A stretch of DNA of 64,000 nt from M0108 sp963841065 (GTDB taxonomy: Bacteria > Pseudomonadota > Gammaproteobacteria > Chromatiales > Chromatiaceae), in NCBI GenBank assembly GCA_963841065.1, contig CAWJBI010000040.1, positions 17,513 through 81,512 on the forward strand, read 5' to 3'. Every line of letters begins with the position of its first letter. Position 1 is the stretch's first letter. The notes under the pieces were generated by a model that saw nothing but the letters and a program-made list of their open reading frames with translations, had not been told where the DNA came from and searched no databases. This document shows, one piece after another, positions 45,581 to 54,934 of the stretch. A program made the position numbers and the translations under genes.

Positions 45581-46480
45581 ATGATTCATCACTGGACCCT
45601 GCAACAGATGCGCTTGTTCGAGGCGGTGGCGCGGCACCGCAGCTTCACGCGCGCGGCGGAAGAACTGCATCTGACCCAGCCGGCGGTCTCCATCCAGATC
45701 AAACGTCTGGGGGAAAGCATCGGCATGCCCCTGATCCAGCAGGTCGGCAAGAAACTCTTTCTCACCCGCGCCGGCGAGGAGGTCTACGCCACCTGCAGCG
45801 AGGTCGCGGATCGCCTCAAGCTGCTCGCCAGCACCATTGACGACATGAAGGGCCGGGTGGCCGGGCCCCTGCGCGTCGGCGCCGTGAGTTCGGCGAAATT
45901 TTTCCTGCCGCATTTTCTCGGCCGGTTTTTGCGCGAATACCCGGAGGTCAAGCCTCTGCTCAAGGTGACCAACCGGGAGCAGGTGATCGAGCGCCTCATC
46001 GCCAACGAGGACGATTTTGTGGTCATGGGCCAAGTCCCGCGAGACCTGTCCTTGAATGTTCATCCCTTCCTAGAGAACCTCCTGATGCCGATCGCCCACC
46101 CAGACCACCCCCTGACGCACGAACGTCAGGTACCACTGGAGCAATTCGCGGCGGAAGGTTTCCTGATGCGGGAGCCGGGTTCCGGCACACGCCTGACGAC
46201 CGAGCGCCTGCTCGCCGCGCGGGGCATCAAGGCCAACACTTACATGGAACTGGGGTCGAGCGAGGCGATCAAGCAGGCCGTCATGGCGGGGCTAGGCGTG
46301 TCGGTGCAGTCCATGAGCAGCATGTCCCTGGAGCTGGAAGTCGGTCGTATCGTGATGCTGGACGTGGAGGGCTTCCCCTTACGCGGCATGTGGCATGCCG
46401 TGCACCTGCAAGGCAAACACTTGAGCCTGACCGCCGCGACCTTCCTGAACTTCCTGATCACGGAACGACCCCTTGGCTGA
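45581..46480 (+). CDS. cbbR: LysR-family regulator of the RuBisCO operon, CbbR
   Basis: LysR activator transcribed away from cbbL. The 299 residues start MIHHWTLQQMRLFEAVARHRSF; the winged helix-turn-helix (residues about 18-60) reads FTRAAEELHLTQPAVSIQIKRL. The effector domain includes AVSSAKFFLPHFLGRF and the GSSEAIKQAVMAGLGVSVQS signature. The position and similarity suggest control by Calvin-cycle metabolites. ATG 45581 gives the family N-terminus. The frame is intact. Confidence 0.95.
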   Translation: MIHHWTLQQMRLFEAVARHRSFTRAAEELHLTQPAVSIQIKRLGESIGMPLIQQVGKKLFLTRAGEEVYATCSEVADRLKLLASTIDDMKGRVAGPLRVGAVSSAKFFLPHFLGRFLREYPEVKPLLKVTNREQVIERLIANEDDFVVMGQVPRDLSLNVHPFLENLLMPIAHPDHPLTHERQVPLEQFAAEGFLMREPGSGTRLTTERLLAARGIKANTYMELGSSEAIKQAVMAGLGVSVQSMSSMSLELEVGRIVMLDVEGFPLRGMWHAVHLQGKHLSLTAATFLNFLITERPLG

Positions 46481-46489
46481 GGCATCACG

Positions 46490-46660
46490 CTACATCAGTC
46501 GCCCACGGGGTTCGGGGATCTCCCGTCCCAGCCCCAGGGCCGCTTCGGCCCATTCGCCGATGATCTGTTCCGCATTCGTCACGGCTTCGCCGTAGGGGCG
46601 GCCATCATCCATGCAGCCCGGCAATTCGGGCGCTTCAGCCAGAACCTGGTCAGATGGCGG
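46490..46660 (-). pseudogene. HicB-type antitoxin remnant
   Basis: The last about 50 codons of a HicB-like antitoxin remain: EAPELPGCMDDGRPYGEAV, then a helix IIGEWAEAALGLGREIPEPRGRLM. The start and N-terminal third are gone, replaced near 46655 by an HsdR fragment. No hicA partner is visible. Confidence 0.6.
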
Positions 46661-47230
46661 TAGCCCTGGCGTCCGCCCGCTCCCGTAACGCCTCGTATAG
46701 TTGCGCCGGACCCAGCAGGATATCCCGCAGCCCACTGCGCACCTGGGCGGAACCCAGTGCCTGCTTGCTCATGGTGCCGTGCGCCGTGAGGGCATCCATG
46801 ATGGCATTCATCAGCTCACTGGACTGATCGGGCGAATTGGCAAACTGTTCCTTGGTGTTGTTGGCCGCCTGTTGCTCCAGGGTCTTGGATTCCAGCAGCT
46901 TGCCCTTGATGACGTGGTTGCCATAGACCAGCCGGTCATCCTCGGTCAGGTCGCCCTCGAACAGGTTGTTGACCTTGGCGATAATCTCGTCGAGGCGGGC
47001 CTTTTCCTGCTCCTGCACCGAGCCGCTACCGGCCTCGCCCAGCGGCGCCAGCTTATCGGTGCCGCCTTCCCCAAGCGGAAACATCCGCTGCCCCTGATCT
47101 TTCAGGTTGTGGTGGGTCAGGGTGACCTTGGACAGGTCGATCCCTTCGCGCTCGCGCCCATACTCTAGCAGCGGCAACAGGCGTCGGTAGAAGATGTAAC
47201 GCTTTTCAATCGCCGTGTTGCCATAAGAGG
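46650..47230 (-). pseudogene. hsdR: Type I restriction enzyme R subunit (HsdR), C-terminal fragment
   Basis: About 190 residues of the C-terminal helical region of a type I restriction HsdR: RRLLPLLEYGREREGIDLSK, VTLTHHNLKDQGQRMFPLGE and LSEDDRLVY-like text (here LTEDDRLVYGNHVIKGK). The nuclease and helicase domains are absent because the fragment stops at the left end of the IS3-family element (47231). No hsdM or hsdS is present. Confidence 0.75.
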
Positions 47231-47377
47231 TGGCTCCGATTGTTTGGACAGAGAAACGCCCTGGATAAGTGGAGCCTTGCGGGTAAAAGCTGAGTGACGA
47301 GGTAGGGTTATCCACGGTGCCGCGCGCGTGGCGGCTGCCACGCACAAAGCGCGCGGCGCGGTGGGCAACCCGGTGCA

Positions 47378-48208
47378 TCACGCTGCCACCTTCATGGCTG
47401 GCAGGCCGGCGAAGTAGATCGCATCCGGCGTGCGGCCGTCAAACGCCCGGTGCGGTCTTCGCGTGTTGTAGAACGCCAGATACGCGCCCAACGGGGTCTT
47501 GGCCTCGCCCACGCTGTCATAGGCCTTCAGGTACACCTCCTCGTACTTCACGCTTCGCCACAACCGTTCGACGAACACGTTATCGCGCCAGCAGCCCTTG
47601 CCATCCCTGCTGATGCGGATGCCGTGCTCCTTGAGCAGCCCGGTGAATTCGGCACGGGTGAACTGGCAACCCTGGTCGGTGTTGAAGATCTCCGGTGTGC
47701 CATGGCGCCAGATCGCCTCGCGCACTGCGTCCAGGCAGAAGTCCGTGGTCAGCGTGTTGGACAGGCGCCAGGACCGCACCTTCCTGGAATACCAGTCCAC
47801 CACTGCCACCCAGTAGACGAAGCCCTTCGTCATCGGGATGTAGGTGATGTCGGTGGCCCAGACCGGGTTCGGGCGGTCGATGGTCAGTTCACGCAGCAGG
47901 TAGGGGTAGACCTGATCCCCCGCCTTCCTGCGGCTGGTGTTGGGCTTGCGGTAGCGGGCTGCGATGCCCCTCTTCGCCATCAGGCCGGCCACCCGCTGGC
48001 GGCCTACCCGCCGACCCTCCTGGCCGAGCAGGTCGCGCAACATGCGCGCGCCGGCGAACGGGTGTTGCAGGTGCAACGCGTCGATACGGCGCATCAGGGC
48101 CAGATCTTCAGGGGAGACCGGCTTCCGGGTGTAGTAGGCCGTCGAACGGGCCAGGCCGAGAGCCTGGCATGGCCGCACGATGGGGAGGTCGTGGTTGCGG
48201 TCGATCAT
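47378..48208 (-). CDS. IS3-family transposase OrfB (DDE integrase)
   Basis: Catalytic half of the transposase, about 276 residues. The integrase catalytic triad is visible: D in WATDITYIP, D in FNTDQGCQFT, and E in VFVERLWRSVKYEEVY. A HTH_21-type segment (HPFAGARMLRDLLGQEGRRVG) lies near the N-terminus. It overlaps orfA by 4 nt (ATGA), so it may be expressed by frameshifting or by restart. The frame is intact and the copy looks functional. Confidence 0.92.
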   Translation of the reverse strand: MIDRNHDLPIVRPCQALGLARSTAYYTRKPVSPEDLALMRRIDALHLQHPFAGARMLRDLLGQEGRRVGRQRVAGLMAKRGIAARYRKPNTSRRKAGDQVYPYLLRELTIDRPNPVWATDITYIPMTKGFVYWVAVVDWYSRKVRSWRLSNTLTTDFCLDAVREAIWRHGTPEIFNTDQGCQFTRAEFTGLLKEHGIRISRDGKGCWRDNVFVERLWRSVKYEEVYLKAYDSVGEAKTPLGAYLAFYNTRRPHRAFDGRTPDAIYFAGLPAMKVAA

Positions 48209-48504
48209 CGCTTGGCGCTCAGCAGGCCCGCCTGGGTGAGCGCGCTTGCTAAAAAATCGTTCTCCAAGGTCAGTTCGCCAATCTTGGCGTGGAGGGTCTT
48301 GATGTCCGGCGCTTCGACGGGCGGACCGCCGTCGAATACCTGGGCCGCGCGTTCCAGCAGTTGCGTCTGCCAGTCGGTGATCTGGTTGGGGTGGATGTCG
48401 TGCTGCTGGGCCAGTTCCGCCAAGGTCTTGTCGCCCTTGATCGCTGCTAAGGCGACTTGCGCCTTGAATGCCGGTGCGTGGTTGCGCCGCTTCCTTCTTG
48501 CCAT
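48205..48504 (-). CDS. IS3-family transposase OrfA
   Basis: DNA-binding half, about 99 residues, with a helix-turn-helix (LAALKGDKTLAELAQQHDIH-like, here LAAIKGDKTLAEL) and a leucine-zipper region (LTLENDFLASALTQAGLL). ATG 48504 follows AGGAG by 8 nt. The frame is intact. Confidence 0.9.
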   Translation of the reverse strand: MARRKRRNHAPAFKAQVALAAIKGDKTLAELAQQHDIHPNQITDWQTQLLERAAQVFDGGPPVEAPDIKTLHAKIGELTLENDFLASALTQAGLLSAKR

Positions 48505-48557
48505 GCTCTTGCTCCTGTTGGGGGCCGCTCCCGCGGCCCAGGGATGAAGCAAGGCTA

Positions 48558-49319
48558 TCACTTAGACCGGTGTCCGATTCTCCGGGGCCACTCCTTGCGC
48601 CGGTAGCTGTCGCTGCTGACCTCGATGATGGTGGCGTGGTGGACCAGGCGGTCGACGGCGGCGACGGTCATCATCTGGTCGGGAAAGATCCGGTCCCACT
48701 CGGCGAACGGCTGGTTGGAGGTGATGATCAGGCTGCCGGTTTCGTAGCGGTGGGCGATGAGTTCGAACAGGACCTGGGTCTCCTGCTCGGTTTTTTTGAC
48801 GTAGCCGAAATCGTCCAGGATCAGGGCGGGAAATTTGTCGAGCTTGTGCAGGGCGTCCTCCAGGCGCAGGTGTTGGCGGGCGAGCTGGAGGTCCTGAACC
48901 AGGGCGGTGGTGACGAAGTAGCGCACGCGTACGCTCTGCTCGGCCAGTCCGTGGCCGATGGCGGCCGCCAGATGGGTCTTGCCCACGCCGCTGGCGCCGA
49001 ACAGCAGGACGTTGCGGGCCTGGCGCGTCCAGTCGCTGGAGCCGGCCAGGGCCTCGATGCGTGCCCGGGACAGGCCGGGGACCTGGGCGAAGTCGAAGCT
49101 GGCCAGGCTCTTGGCCGTAGGCAGGTGGGAGTCCTTGGTGTAGCGGGCGATGCGCCGGCTGTCGCGCTCGGCCAGCTCCTGCTCGCACAGGGCGCTTAGG
49201 TATTGGGCGCTGTCCCAGCCGTTGCGTTCGGCGGTGGCGAGCATCCCCTGCCAATGGCGGGCGACGCTGGAGAGGCGCAACTGCTTGAGCATCAGGGGTA
49301 AGGTGGCGGTCTGGACCAT
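48558..49319 (-). CDS. istB: IS21-family IstB ATPase (3' end replaced by IS3 sequence)
   Basis: Helper ATPase of IS21-type transposition. About 253 residues starting MVQTATLPLMLKQLRLSSVA; Walker A is GASGVGKTHLAA, Walker B ALILDDFGYVKKTEQE. The family continues to SYRRKEW near 48591, then the frame runs into the IS3 terminal repeat and stops at 48558, so the natural C-terminus and the right end of the IS21 element are missing. Confidence 0.85.
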   Translation of the reverse strand: MVQTATLPLMLKQLRLSSVARHWQGMLATAERNGWDSAQYLSALCEQELAERDSRRIARYTKDSHLPTAKSLASFDFAQVPGLSRARIEALAGSSDWTRQARNVLLFGASGVGKTHLAAAIGHGLAEQSVRVRYFVTTALVQDLQLARQHLRLEDALHKLDKFPALILDDFGYVKKTEQETQVLFELIAHRYETGSLIITSNQPFAEWDRIFPDQMMTVAAVDRLVHHATIIEVSSDSYRRKEWPRRIGHRSK

Positions 49320-50952
49320 GTCAGTGAAGCCTCCCCGGCTGGCCGTGGGAGGGCAGCAGGCTGCTGTAGAGCGATAGCGGGTGCTGCGCGCCCTGCAGGG
49401 CCTCGAGCGGTCGATGCCGCCGGCGTGCGCCCGGGCTCGAAGCGTTGTTCGAGCGCCGGCAGGCTGGGGATCTCCCCGGCGGCGATGCGCTCGAGCAGGT
49501 ACGCCCCCAGGGCCTGCTCGCAGTCGGCCCGGGCCGCCAGGGCGAGGATGCCGACGAGGCGCTTGCACGCCGCACGTGCCTCCAGGTGGCTGTCCAGATG
49601 CTGCCAGATCGCCCGGTAGGTGGCGTTCGGCAGCAGGTCCTCGCGCAACTGCGAGTAGCGGAACGCCTGGGGCTTGCGCACCAGGGCGGCGATCAGGTGG
49701 CGGTAGTCGATACAGCGCGCCCGCTCCTGGTTGACGGTGTAGACCCGTGGCAAGGTGATCGCCCGCGTCGCGCCGACGAACGCCTCGATGCGGTCGTCGA
49801 AGAGGTGCAGGCGCAGCCGCTCGCCGATCAGGCGTGCCGGGACGCTGTAGAGCACCCGCTTGACCTCGATGGTGCCGGAGGTGGTGACCGCTACCACCTG
49901 CTCGCTGTAGTCGGTGGTGCGCCGGGCCGGCAACGCCTGGAGCCGCCCGCGCTCGATGGCCAGGGCCTCGCTCGCGCGGCGGTTGAAACGCCCCACCAAG
50001 GCGTCGAGCCACTGGCGGTAGTCCTCGAGGGAGGCAAAATCGGCCGACTCCCGCAGCAAGAGTGCCTGGGCGATGCGCCGCTTGAGGTGCCCGTGGGGCG
50101 ACTCCACGGCACCGTTCTCGTGGCTGACGCCGCGGTTGTTGCGCGTGGCCGTCATCCCATAGTGCGCACACAGGGCCTCGTAGCGCTCGGTGAGGTCGTC
50201 CTGGGCTTCGCGCGAGAGGTTCTTGTACGCCGCCGAGAGGCTGTCGGTGCGGTGCTCCGCCGGTGCCCCGCCAAGGCGCCACAGGGCCTCCTGCAACCCC
50301 TCAGCCAGGGCGCTGAACGACTCCCCGCCCAGCACCACCTTGACGTAGCTCCAGCCGCTGTAGGCCAGGCGAAAGTGGTAGAGACGGTGCGCCAGGGGCA
50401 CCCCGGCAATCGTCACCGCGATGTCCTTGAGCTCGGTGAAGTCCGACAACCCCTGCCGACCCGGCTCCTGCACCTGGCGGAACATGACCTCCTTGTCCGC
50501 CCCATACAGCGCCTTCCACGCCTTGACGCGACGCTGGAAGGTGCGCTTCCCCCCGTTGCCGAACCGCCCGGGATGGCGGTCCTGCAAGTCCTCGAACAGG
50601 GTCGTGGCGTCCAACCCCGGCTGCCTCTCCAGCAGCGCAACGACCTCGCTCTCCCAGACCCCAGCGAACGGGTCCTTGCGCGTGCGCCAGTCCCGCCCCT
50701 TGGCCTCCAGCACGCCGATCCCGCCCCCATCGATCCGCCGGGCGCTGCGCTCGCTTACCCCCGCTTTGGCGCCGGCTTGCGCCTGCGTCTGCCCCCTGAC
50801 TCTTGCTGCTCATGTATAACCTGACCTGTTGCATGGTGATCCGCTTGCCGGACATTTGCGCGCCTTCTTGTTGCGAAAATGCCCGCTACCTTAGCCTCCA
50901 AAAGCGGCCAAGATAGTTGTCGTCCACCGGCCAAGTTAATTGTCACCAAACA
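48591..50952 (-). mobile_element. IS21-family element, left end lost to the IS3 insertion
   Basis: Carries istA and istB. The distal end shows the multiple terminal repeats typical of IS21: GGCCAAGATAGTTGTC and GGCCAAGTTAATTGTC stand close together, ending CCAAACA near 50952. The other terminus should lie beyond istB but has been cut by the IS3 element, so this copy cannot move on its own. Confidence 0.75.
49321..50855 (-). CDS. istA: IS21-family transposase IstA (two frameshifts)
   Basis: Transposase with an N-terminal helix-turn-helix (MSGKRITMQQVRLYMSSKSQG) and DDE integrase core (DFTELKDIAVTIAGVPL, HRTDSLSAAYKN, NRGVSHENGAVES), about 510 residues. One extra G in a run near 50794 breaks the frame after residue 21. 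A second shift near 49430 is needed to reach a family-like end (LYSSLLPSHGQ) just before istB; without it the frame runs to 49292. Confidence 0.85.
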
Positions 50953-51020
50953 ACCGTAGCGGAAACCCGCATCGGGTGGGCACAGGGCCACTCTTCAAAA
51001 ATGGGGCGCCGAGGCGCCCC

Positions 51021-51260
51021 TTATGAGCTGTTCGCCAGGAACTTTCGGATGGCGCTGGTGGAGGCCATGCGCAGATCCGTGTCGATGTTGACCTTGCGCA
51101 CACCTTGTTTGATGCTCTCGACGATTTCCTCGACCGGCACGCTGTAGGTTTCGCTCATGGCACCGCCGTACTGGTTGATGATGGCCAGCCGGTACTGCGA
51201 CACCGAGTACGAGCCGTGCATGACCGGCGTGCGTGCTGGGGATGCGAGCGTTGATTTCGC
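51021..51260 (-). pseudogene. Fragment of a fructose-bisphosphate aldolase gene (fba copy)
   Basis: About 80 codons diverged from the full fba gene at 52265: VMHGSYSVSQYRLAIINQYG against VMHGSSSVPQDWLAIINQYG, then EEIVESIKQGVRKVNIDTDL. It ends FLANSS and stops early, and the 5' part is lost. It lies between the IS21 end and the MntA/HepT pair, so it is a broken partial duplicate. The 51261-51372 stretch beside it has no recognised gene. Confidence 0.85.
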
Positions 51261-51372
51261 ATGCCAGACGAAAGTGTTTCGGGATCGCCTCCTCACCGCT
51301 GGGGCAGTGGATATAGGTGGAGCTCCCCGCTCAGCAAAGCCGAACTGAGTGTGGGGCGGGCTTTGTAGGTCC

Positions 51373-51714
51373 TCACGGCTGACCGAGCAATCGCGCCAAA
51401 GTCGTGCGCAGACGTCCGAGATTGGTTTCGATCACGCCCCAAACCAAACGATCATCCACGGTGGCATAGCCATGGATTAGGACATTCCGGAAGGCGACTA
51501 TACGCGGCAGGTCTGGGATGGCCGAGGCGGTGCCGGGGTCGATGCGCGCCAATTGGTTCAGCGCCTCGCCGATGATCTCGAACTGTCGTTCGCAGGCGGA
51601 CCGCAGTTGCTCGTCGGCGCTGTAGTCGGCGAAGGACTTGCCGGCTGTGAAGCGGGCGATTCGGTCGGCCGCCTGGCGGGCGTCCCAGAGAAGCTTGCCC
51701 GCTTCAGCGTGCAT
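51373..51714 (-). CDS. hepT: HepT-like toxin
   Basis: HEPN-domain RNase toxin, 113 residues. The catalytic motif R-x4-H-x-Y is visible as RNVLIHGY (about residues 76-83); before it SACERQFEIIGEALNQLARID is the family helix. It overlaps mntA by 11 nt. Known HepT toxins are held in check when MntA adenylylates the Tyr of this motif. Confidence 0.88.
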   Translation of the reverse strand: MHAEAGKLLWDARQAADRIARFTAGKSFADYSADEQLRSACERQFEIIGEALNQLARIDPGTASAIPDLPRIVAFRNVLIHGYATVDDRLVWGVIETNLGRLRTTLARLLGQP

Positions 51715-52012
51715 AGAGGGTGCGGGCCTCGGCCGTAACCTGCTCCCGGAAGTAGGGGTTGGAGAGGCTGCTGTCGGTGATCAGGTCCACCGGGCGGCCG
51801 AACAGGGACTCCAGGCCGGCCTTTAGGGCGAAGTAGGCGTCGGCGTAACGGGCCGGCGGAAGGTCGTCGAACGCCACCAGGAAATCGAGATCGCTGCGCT
51901 CCGGATCGAAGTCGTCCCGCACCGCGGACCCGAATGCCGCCAGACGTCGTGCACCGGTGCTTTGACACAGGGCGGCAACGTCGTTGCGGTGCTGGTCGAT
52001 GGCTTCGATCAT
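51704..52012 (-). CDS. mntA: MntA-like nucleotidyltransferase antitoxin
   Basis: 102-residue minimal nucleotidyltransferase. The polymerase-beta-type motif reads GSAVRDDFDPERSDLDFLV, with GS followed after 11 residues by DLD, and a later Asp in RPVDLIT. It precedes hepT on the same strand and overlaps it, as in known MntA/HepT operons. The frame is intact. Confidence 0.88.
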   Translation of the reverse strand: MIEAIDQHRNDVAALCQSTGARRLAAFGSAVRDDFDPERSDLDFLVAFDDLPPARYADAYFALKAGLESLFGRPVDLITDSSLSNPYFREQVTAEARTLYAR

Positions 52013-52212
52013 GTGGCTCTCCCGGACCCTGGTTCTGGCTGGCCAGGTCCTGGGCCATTGTAGCCCAGGGGGCGGCGGCCCGGCCGCCGGGGGCCAGGTA
52101 GGCGCAGTCCGGCGGGGCGGGCGGCGACGTCCGCGAGGACCCGCGGCCCTTGTGACGCTGGGCTCGACACCTCGGTCGGCGCCGGCGTCGGCCGAGGCAA
52201 CCAGGAGCGAGC

Positions 52213-52261
52213 AAAAAAGGGCGCCCGAAGGCGCCCTTTCCTTTTCGGCGCTAGCCGAAAA
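52213..52261 (-). terminator. Terminator of the fba operon
   Basis: Two hairpins follow the fba stop. The nearer is TTTTCGGC/GCCGAAAA (52242-52261) with a 4-nt loop. The farther is AAAGGGCGCC/GGCGCCCTTT (52216-52239) and is followed on the minus strand by a T-run. Confidence 0.85.
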
Positions 52262-52264
52262 GGA

Positions 52265-53330
52265 TCAGTTGACCTTGGGGTCCAGCTCGCCCTTGGCGTA
52301 GCGGGCGGTCATGGCCTCCAGGGACAGGGCCTTGATCTTGCTCGCGTTGCCGGCGGTGCCGAAGGCCTCGTAGCGGGCCTTGCAGATGCCCTTCATGGCC
52401 TTGGTGGCGACCGCGAAGTACTTGCGCGGGTCGAACTCCTTGGGGTTCTCCGCCAGGAACTTGCGGATGGCGCCGGTGGAGGCCATACGCAGATCGGTGT
52501 CGATGTTGACCTTGCGCACGCCGTGCTTGATGCCCTCGACGATCTCCTCGACCGGCACGCCGTAGGTCTCGCCCATGGCGCCGCCGTACTGGTTGATGAT
52601 GGCCAGCCAGTCCTGCGGGACCGAGGAAGAACCGTGCATCACCAGATGGGTGTTGGGGATGCGGGCGTTGATCTCCTTGATGCGCTCGATGGCCAGGATG
52701 TCGCCGGTGGGCGGACGGGTGAACTTGTAGGCGCCGTGGGAGGTGCCGATGGCAATGGCCAGGGCGTCCACGCCGGTCTTCTTGACGAAGTCGGCGGCCT
52801 CTTCCGGATCGGTCAGAAGCTGGCTGTGGTCCAGGGTGCCCTCGGCGCCGACGCCGTCCTCTTCACCCGCCATGCCGGTCTCCAGCGAACCCAGGCAGCC
52901 CAGCTCGCCCTCGACGGAGACGCCGCAGGCGTGGGACATCTCGACCACGCGGCGGGTGACATCGACGTTGTACTCGTAGGTGGTCGGGGTCTTGCCGTCC
53001 TCGCCCAGCGAGCCGTCCATCATGACGCGAGCTGAAGCCGAGCTGGATGGAGCGCTGGCAGATGGCCGCGGAGGTGCCGTGGTCCTGGTGCATGCACACC
53101 GGGATGTGCGGCCACTCCTCGATGGCGGCCAGGATCAGGTGGCGCAGGAAGGGGGCGCCGGCGTACTTGCGGGCACCGGCGGAGGCCTGGCAGATCACCG
53201 GGGAGTCGGTCTCGTCGGCGGCCTCCATCATGGCGCGCATCTGCTCGAGGTTGTTGACGTTGAAGGCGGGGACGCCGTAACCGTGCTCGGCGGCGTGGTC
53301 CAGCAGTTGGCGCATGGAAATCAGGGCCAT
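52265..53330 (-). CDS. fba: Class II fructose-bisphosphate aldolase (one frameshift)
   Basis: Zinc aldolase used in both the Calvin cycle and glycolysis. Starts MALISMRQLLDHAAEHGYGVPAFN, includes HQDHG with a metal His, EGELGCLGSLE, AIGTSHGAYKF and VMHGSSSVPQ. The frame changes near 53030; joined, about 354 residues. It is the last gene of tkt-gap-pgk-pyk-fba; a terminator follows. Confidence 0.95.
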
Positions 53331-53409
53331 GGTAGGTCTCCTCGTGTCTGCTTGTGGGGTGGGTGGATCGCTTAGTGTAGGCTGGGGTGGCCTCGGGCTA
53401 GTCGCTCGG

Positions 53410-54849
53410 TCAGGTGCAGCTGTGCTCCCCGACGCGCATGATCTTCATGATGTTGGTCTGGCCTTCGACGCCGTTGCGGTCGCCCTTGGTGATGATCACC
53501 AGGTCGCCCTCGCGTCACGGTGCCGTGGCGCAACAGCTCCTCGATGACCTCCATGTTGACGTCGTGGATGTCCTTGCTCGGCGACGTCGAAGCCTACCGG
53601 ATAGACGCCGCGATAAAGCGTGACCTTTCTGCGGGTTGCCACGACCCGGCTGCAGGGCGTAGATGGGAATGCCGGAGCTGATGCGCGACATCCACTTGAC
53701 GGTGGAGCCGCTCTCGGTCAGGGCGGCGATGGCCTTTACGCCCAGGTGATTGGCGGTGTACATGGCGGCCATGGCGATGCCCTCGTCCACTCGCCCGAAG
53801 ATCGAGTCGATGCGGTGGTCGGAGCGGGTGACGTTCTTCTCCGCCTCCAGGCAGATGCGGTCCAGGGCCTCGACCACCAGGGCCGGGTAGCGGCCGACGG
53901 ACGACTCGGCGGAGAGCATGACGGCATCGGTGCCGTCGAGGACCGCGTTGGCCACGTCGAAGACCTCGGCCCGGGTCGGGATCGGGTTCTCGATCATGGA
54001 CTGCATCATCTGGGTGGCGGTGATGACGACGCTGTTGAGCTCCCGGGCGCGGCTGATGAGGCGCTTCTGCACCGCGGGCAGCTTGGCGTCGCCGATCTCC
54101 ACCCCGAGGTCGCCGCGGGCGACCATGACGGCGTCGGCGGCGTGGATGATGGCGTCGATGTCGGCCAGGGCCTCGGCGCGCTCGATCTTGGCGACGATGC
54201 CGCCGTGCCCGCCGGCCTCGCGCAGGCATTCCCGCGCCAGGTCCACGTCCTCGGAGCTGCGCACGAAGGAGACGGCGACGTAGTCGGCAGCGATCTCGGC
54301 GGCGAAGGCGATGTCGGCCTTGTCCTTGTCGGTCAGGGCCGGGGCCGAGAGGCCGCCGCCCTTCTTGTTGATGCCCTTGTTGTTGGAGAGCTTGCTGCCG
54401 TTGACCACATGGCAGCGGATGCTCGGGCCGTCGACACGCCGTCCACCAGGAGCTCGACGGCCCCGTCGTCCAGCAGCAGGGTGTCGCCGGGGGCGACGTC
54501 CTGGATCAGTTCCGGGTAGGTGGTGCCGACGCGCTCCTGATCGCCCGCCGTCCAGGGGGCAGGAGACGTCGATGGTGAAGCTGTCGCCGGGGGCCAGGGT
54601 GATGGGGCCATCGCGGAAGCGCCCGATGCGGATCTTGGGGCCCTGGAGGTCGATCAGGATGCCGACCTCGCGGTCGAAGGCCGGGGCGCGGCGGCGCACC
54701 TGCTCGACGCGGGCCCGGTGGCGGTCGTGGGTGTCGTGGGAGAGATTGAGGCGGACCACGTCCACGCCCGCGGCGAGCATGGCGTCGAGGACGCCGTCAT
54801 CGTCGGTGGCGGGACCGAGCGTGGCGACAATCTTGGTGCGTCTGGGCAT
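53410..54849 (-). CDS. pyk: Pyruvate kinase (several frameshifts)
   Basis: Converts phosphoenolpyruvate and ADP to pyruvate and ATP. Starts MPRRTKIVATLGPATDDD, includes GVDVVRLNLSHDTHD, DLQGPKIRIG, the VARGDLGVEIG substrate site and VITATQMMQSM. The C-terminal allosteric/regulatory domain is split over three frames and finishes VGEHSCT at the stop 53410. Indels lie near 54430, 54550, 53630 and 53520. About 479 residues in total, normal length. Confidence 0.93.
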
Positions 54850-54934
54850 TAGTCAGCTTCGCGCGAGCCAGCGTCCCAGCGATCCGGGCCGCCAGCGGGT
54901 CGCTGGCGGCGGATGCCGGCTGCCGGCAGTTTCC

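Larger units (their letters stand above)
47231..48590 (-). mobile_element. IS3-family insertion sequence
   Basis: 1.36-kb element with imperfect terminal inverted repeats: left end TGGCTCCGATTGTTTGGACA (47231) and right end, read from the other strand, TGGCCCCGGAGAATCGGACA (48590), which share TGGC, CCG and GGACA. It carries orfA and orfB with a 4-nt overlap. No target duplication flanks it: left lies HsdR and right lies istB, so a deletion or recombination followed insertion. Confidence 0.85.

Noticed and set aside
46650..47230. Functional type I restriction system
   Set aside because: Only the HsdR C-terminal region remains, with no motor, nuclease, HsdM or HsdS.
47378..48504. Programmed -1 frameshift between IS3 orfA and orfB
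   Set aside because: The genes overlap by ATGA and orfB has its own ATG; no clear slippery A-run with a downstream hairpin was seen, so restart is at least as likely.
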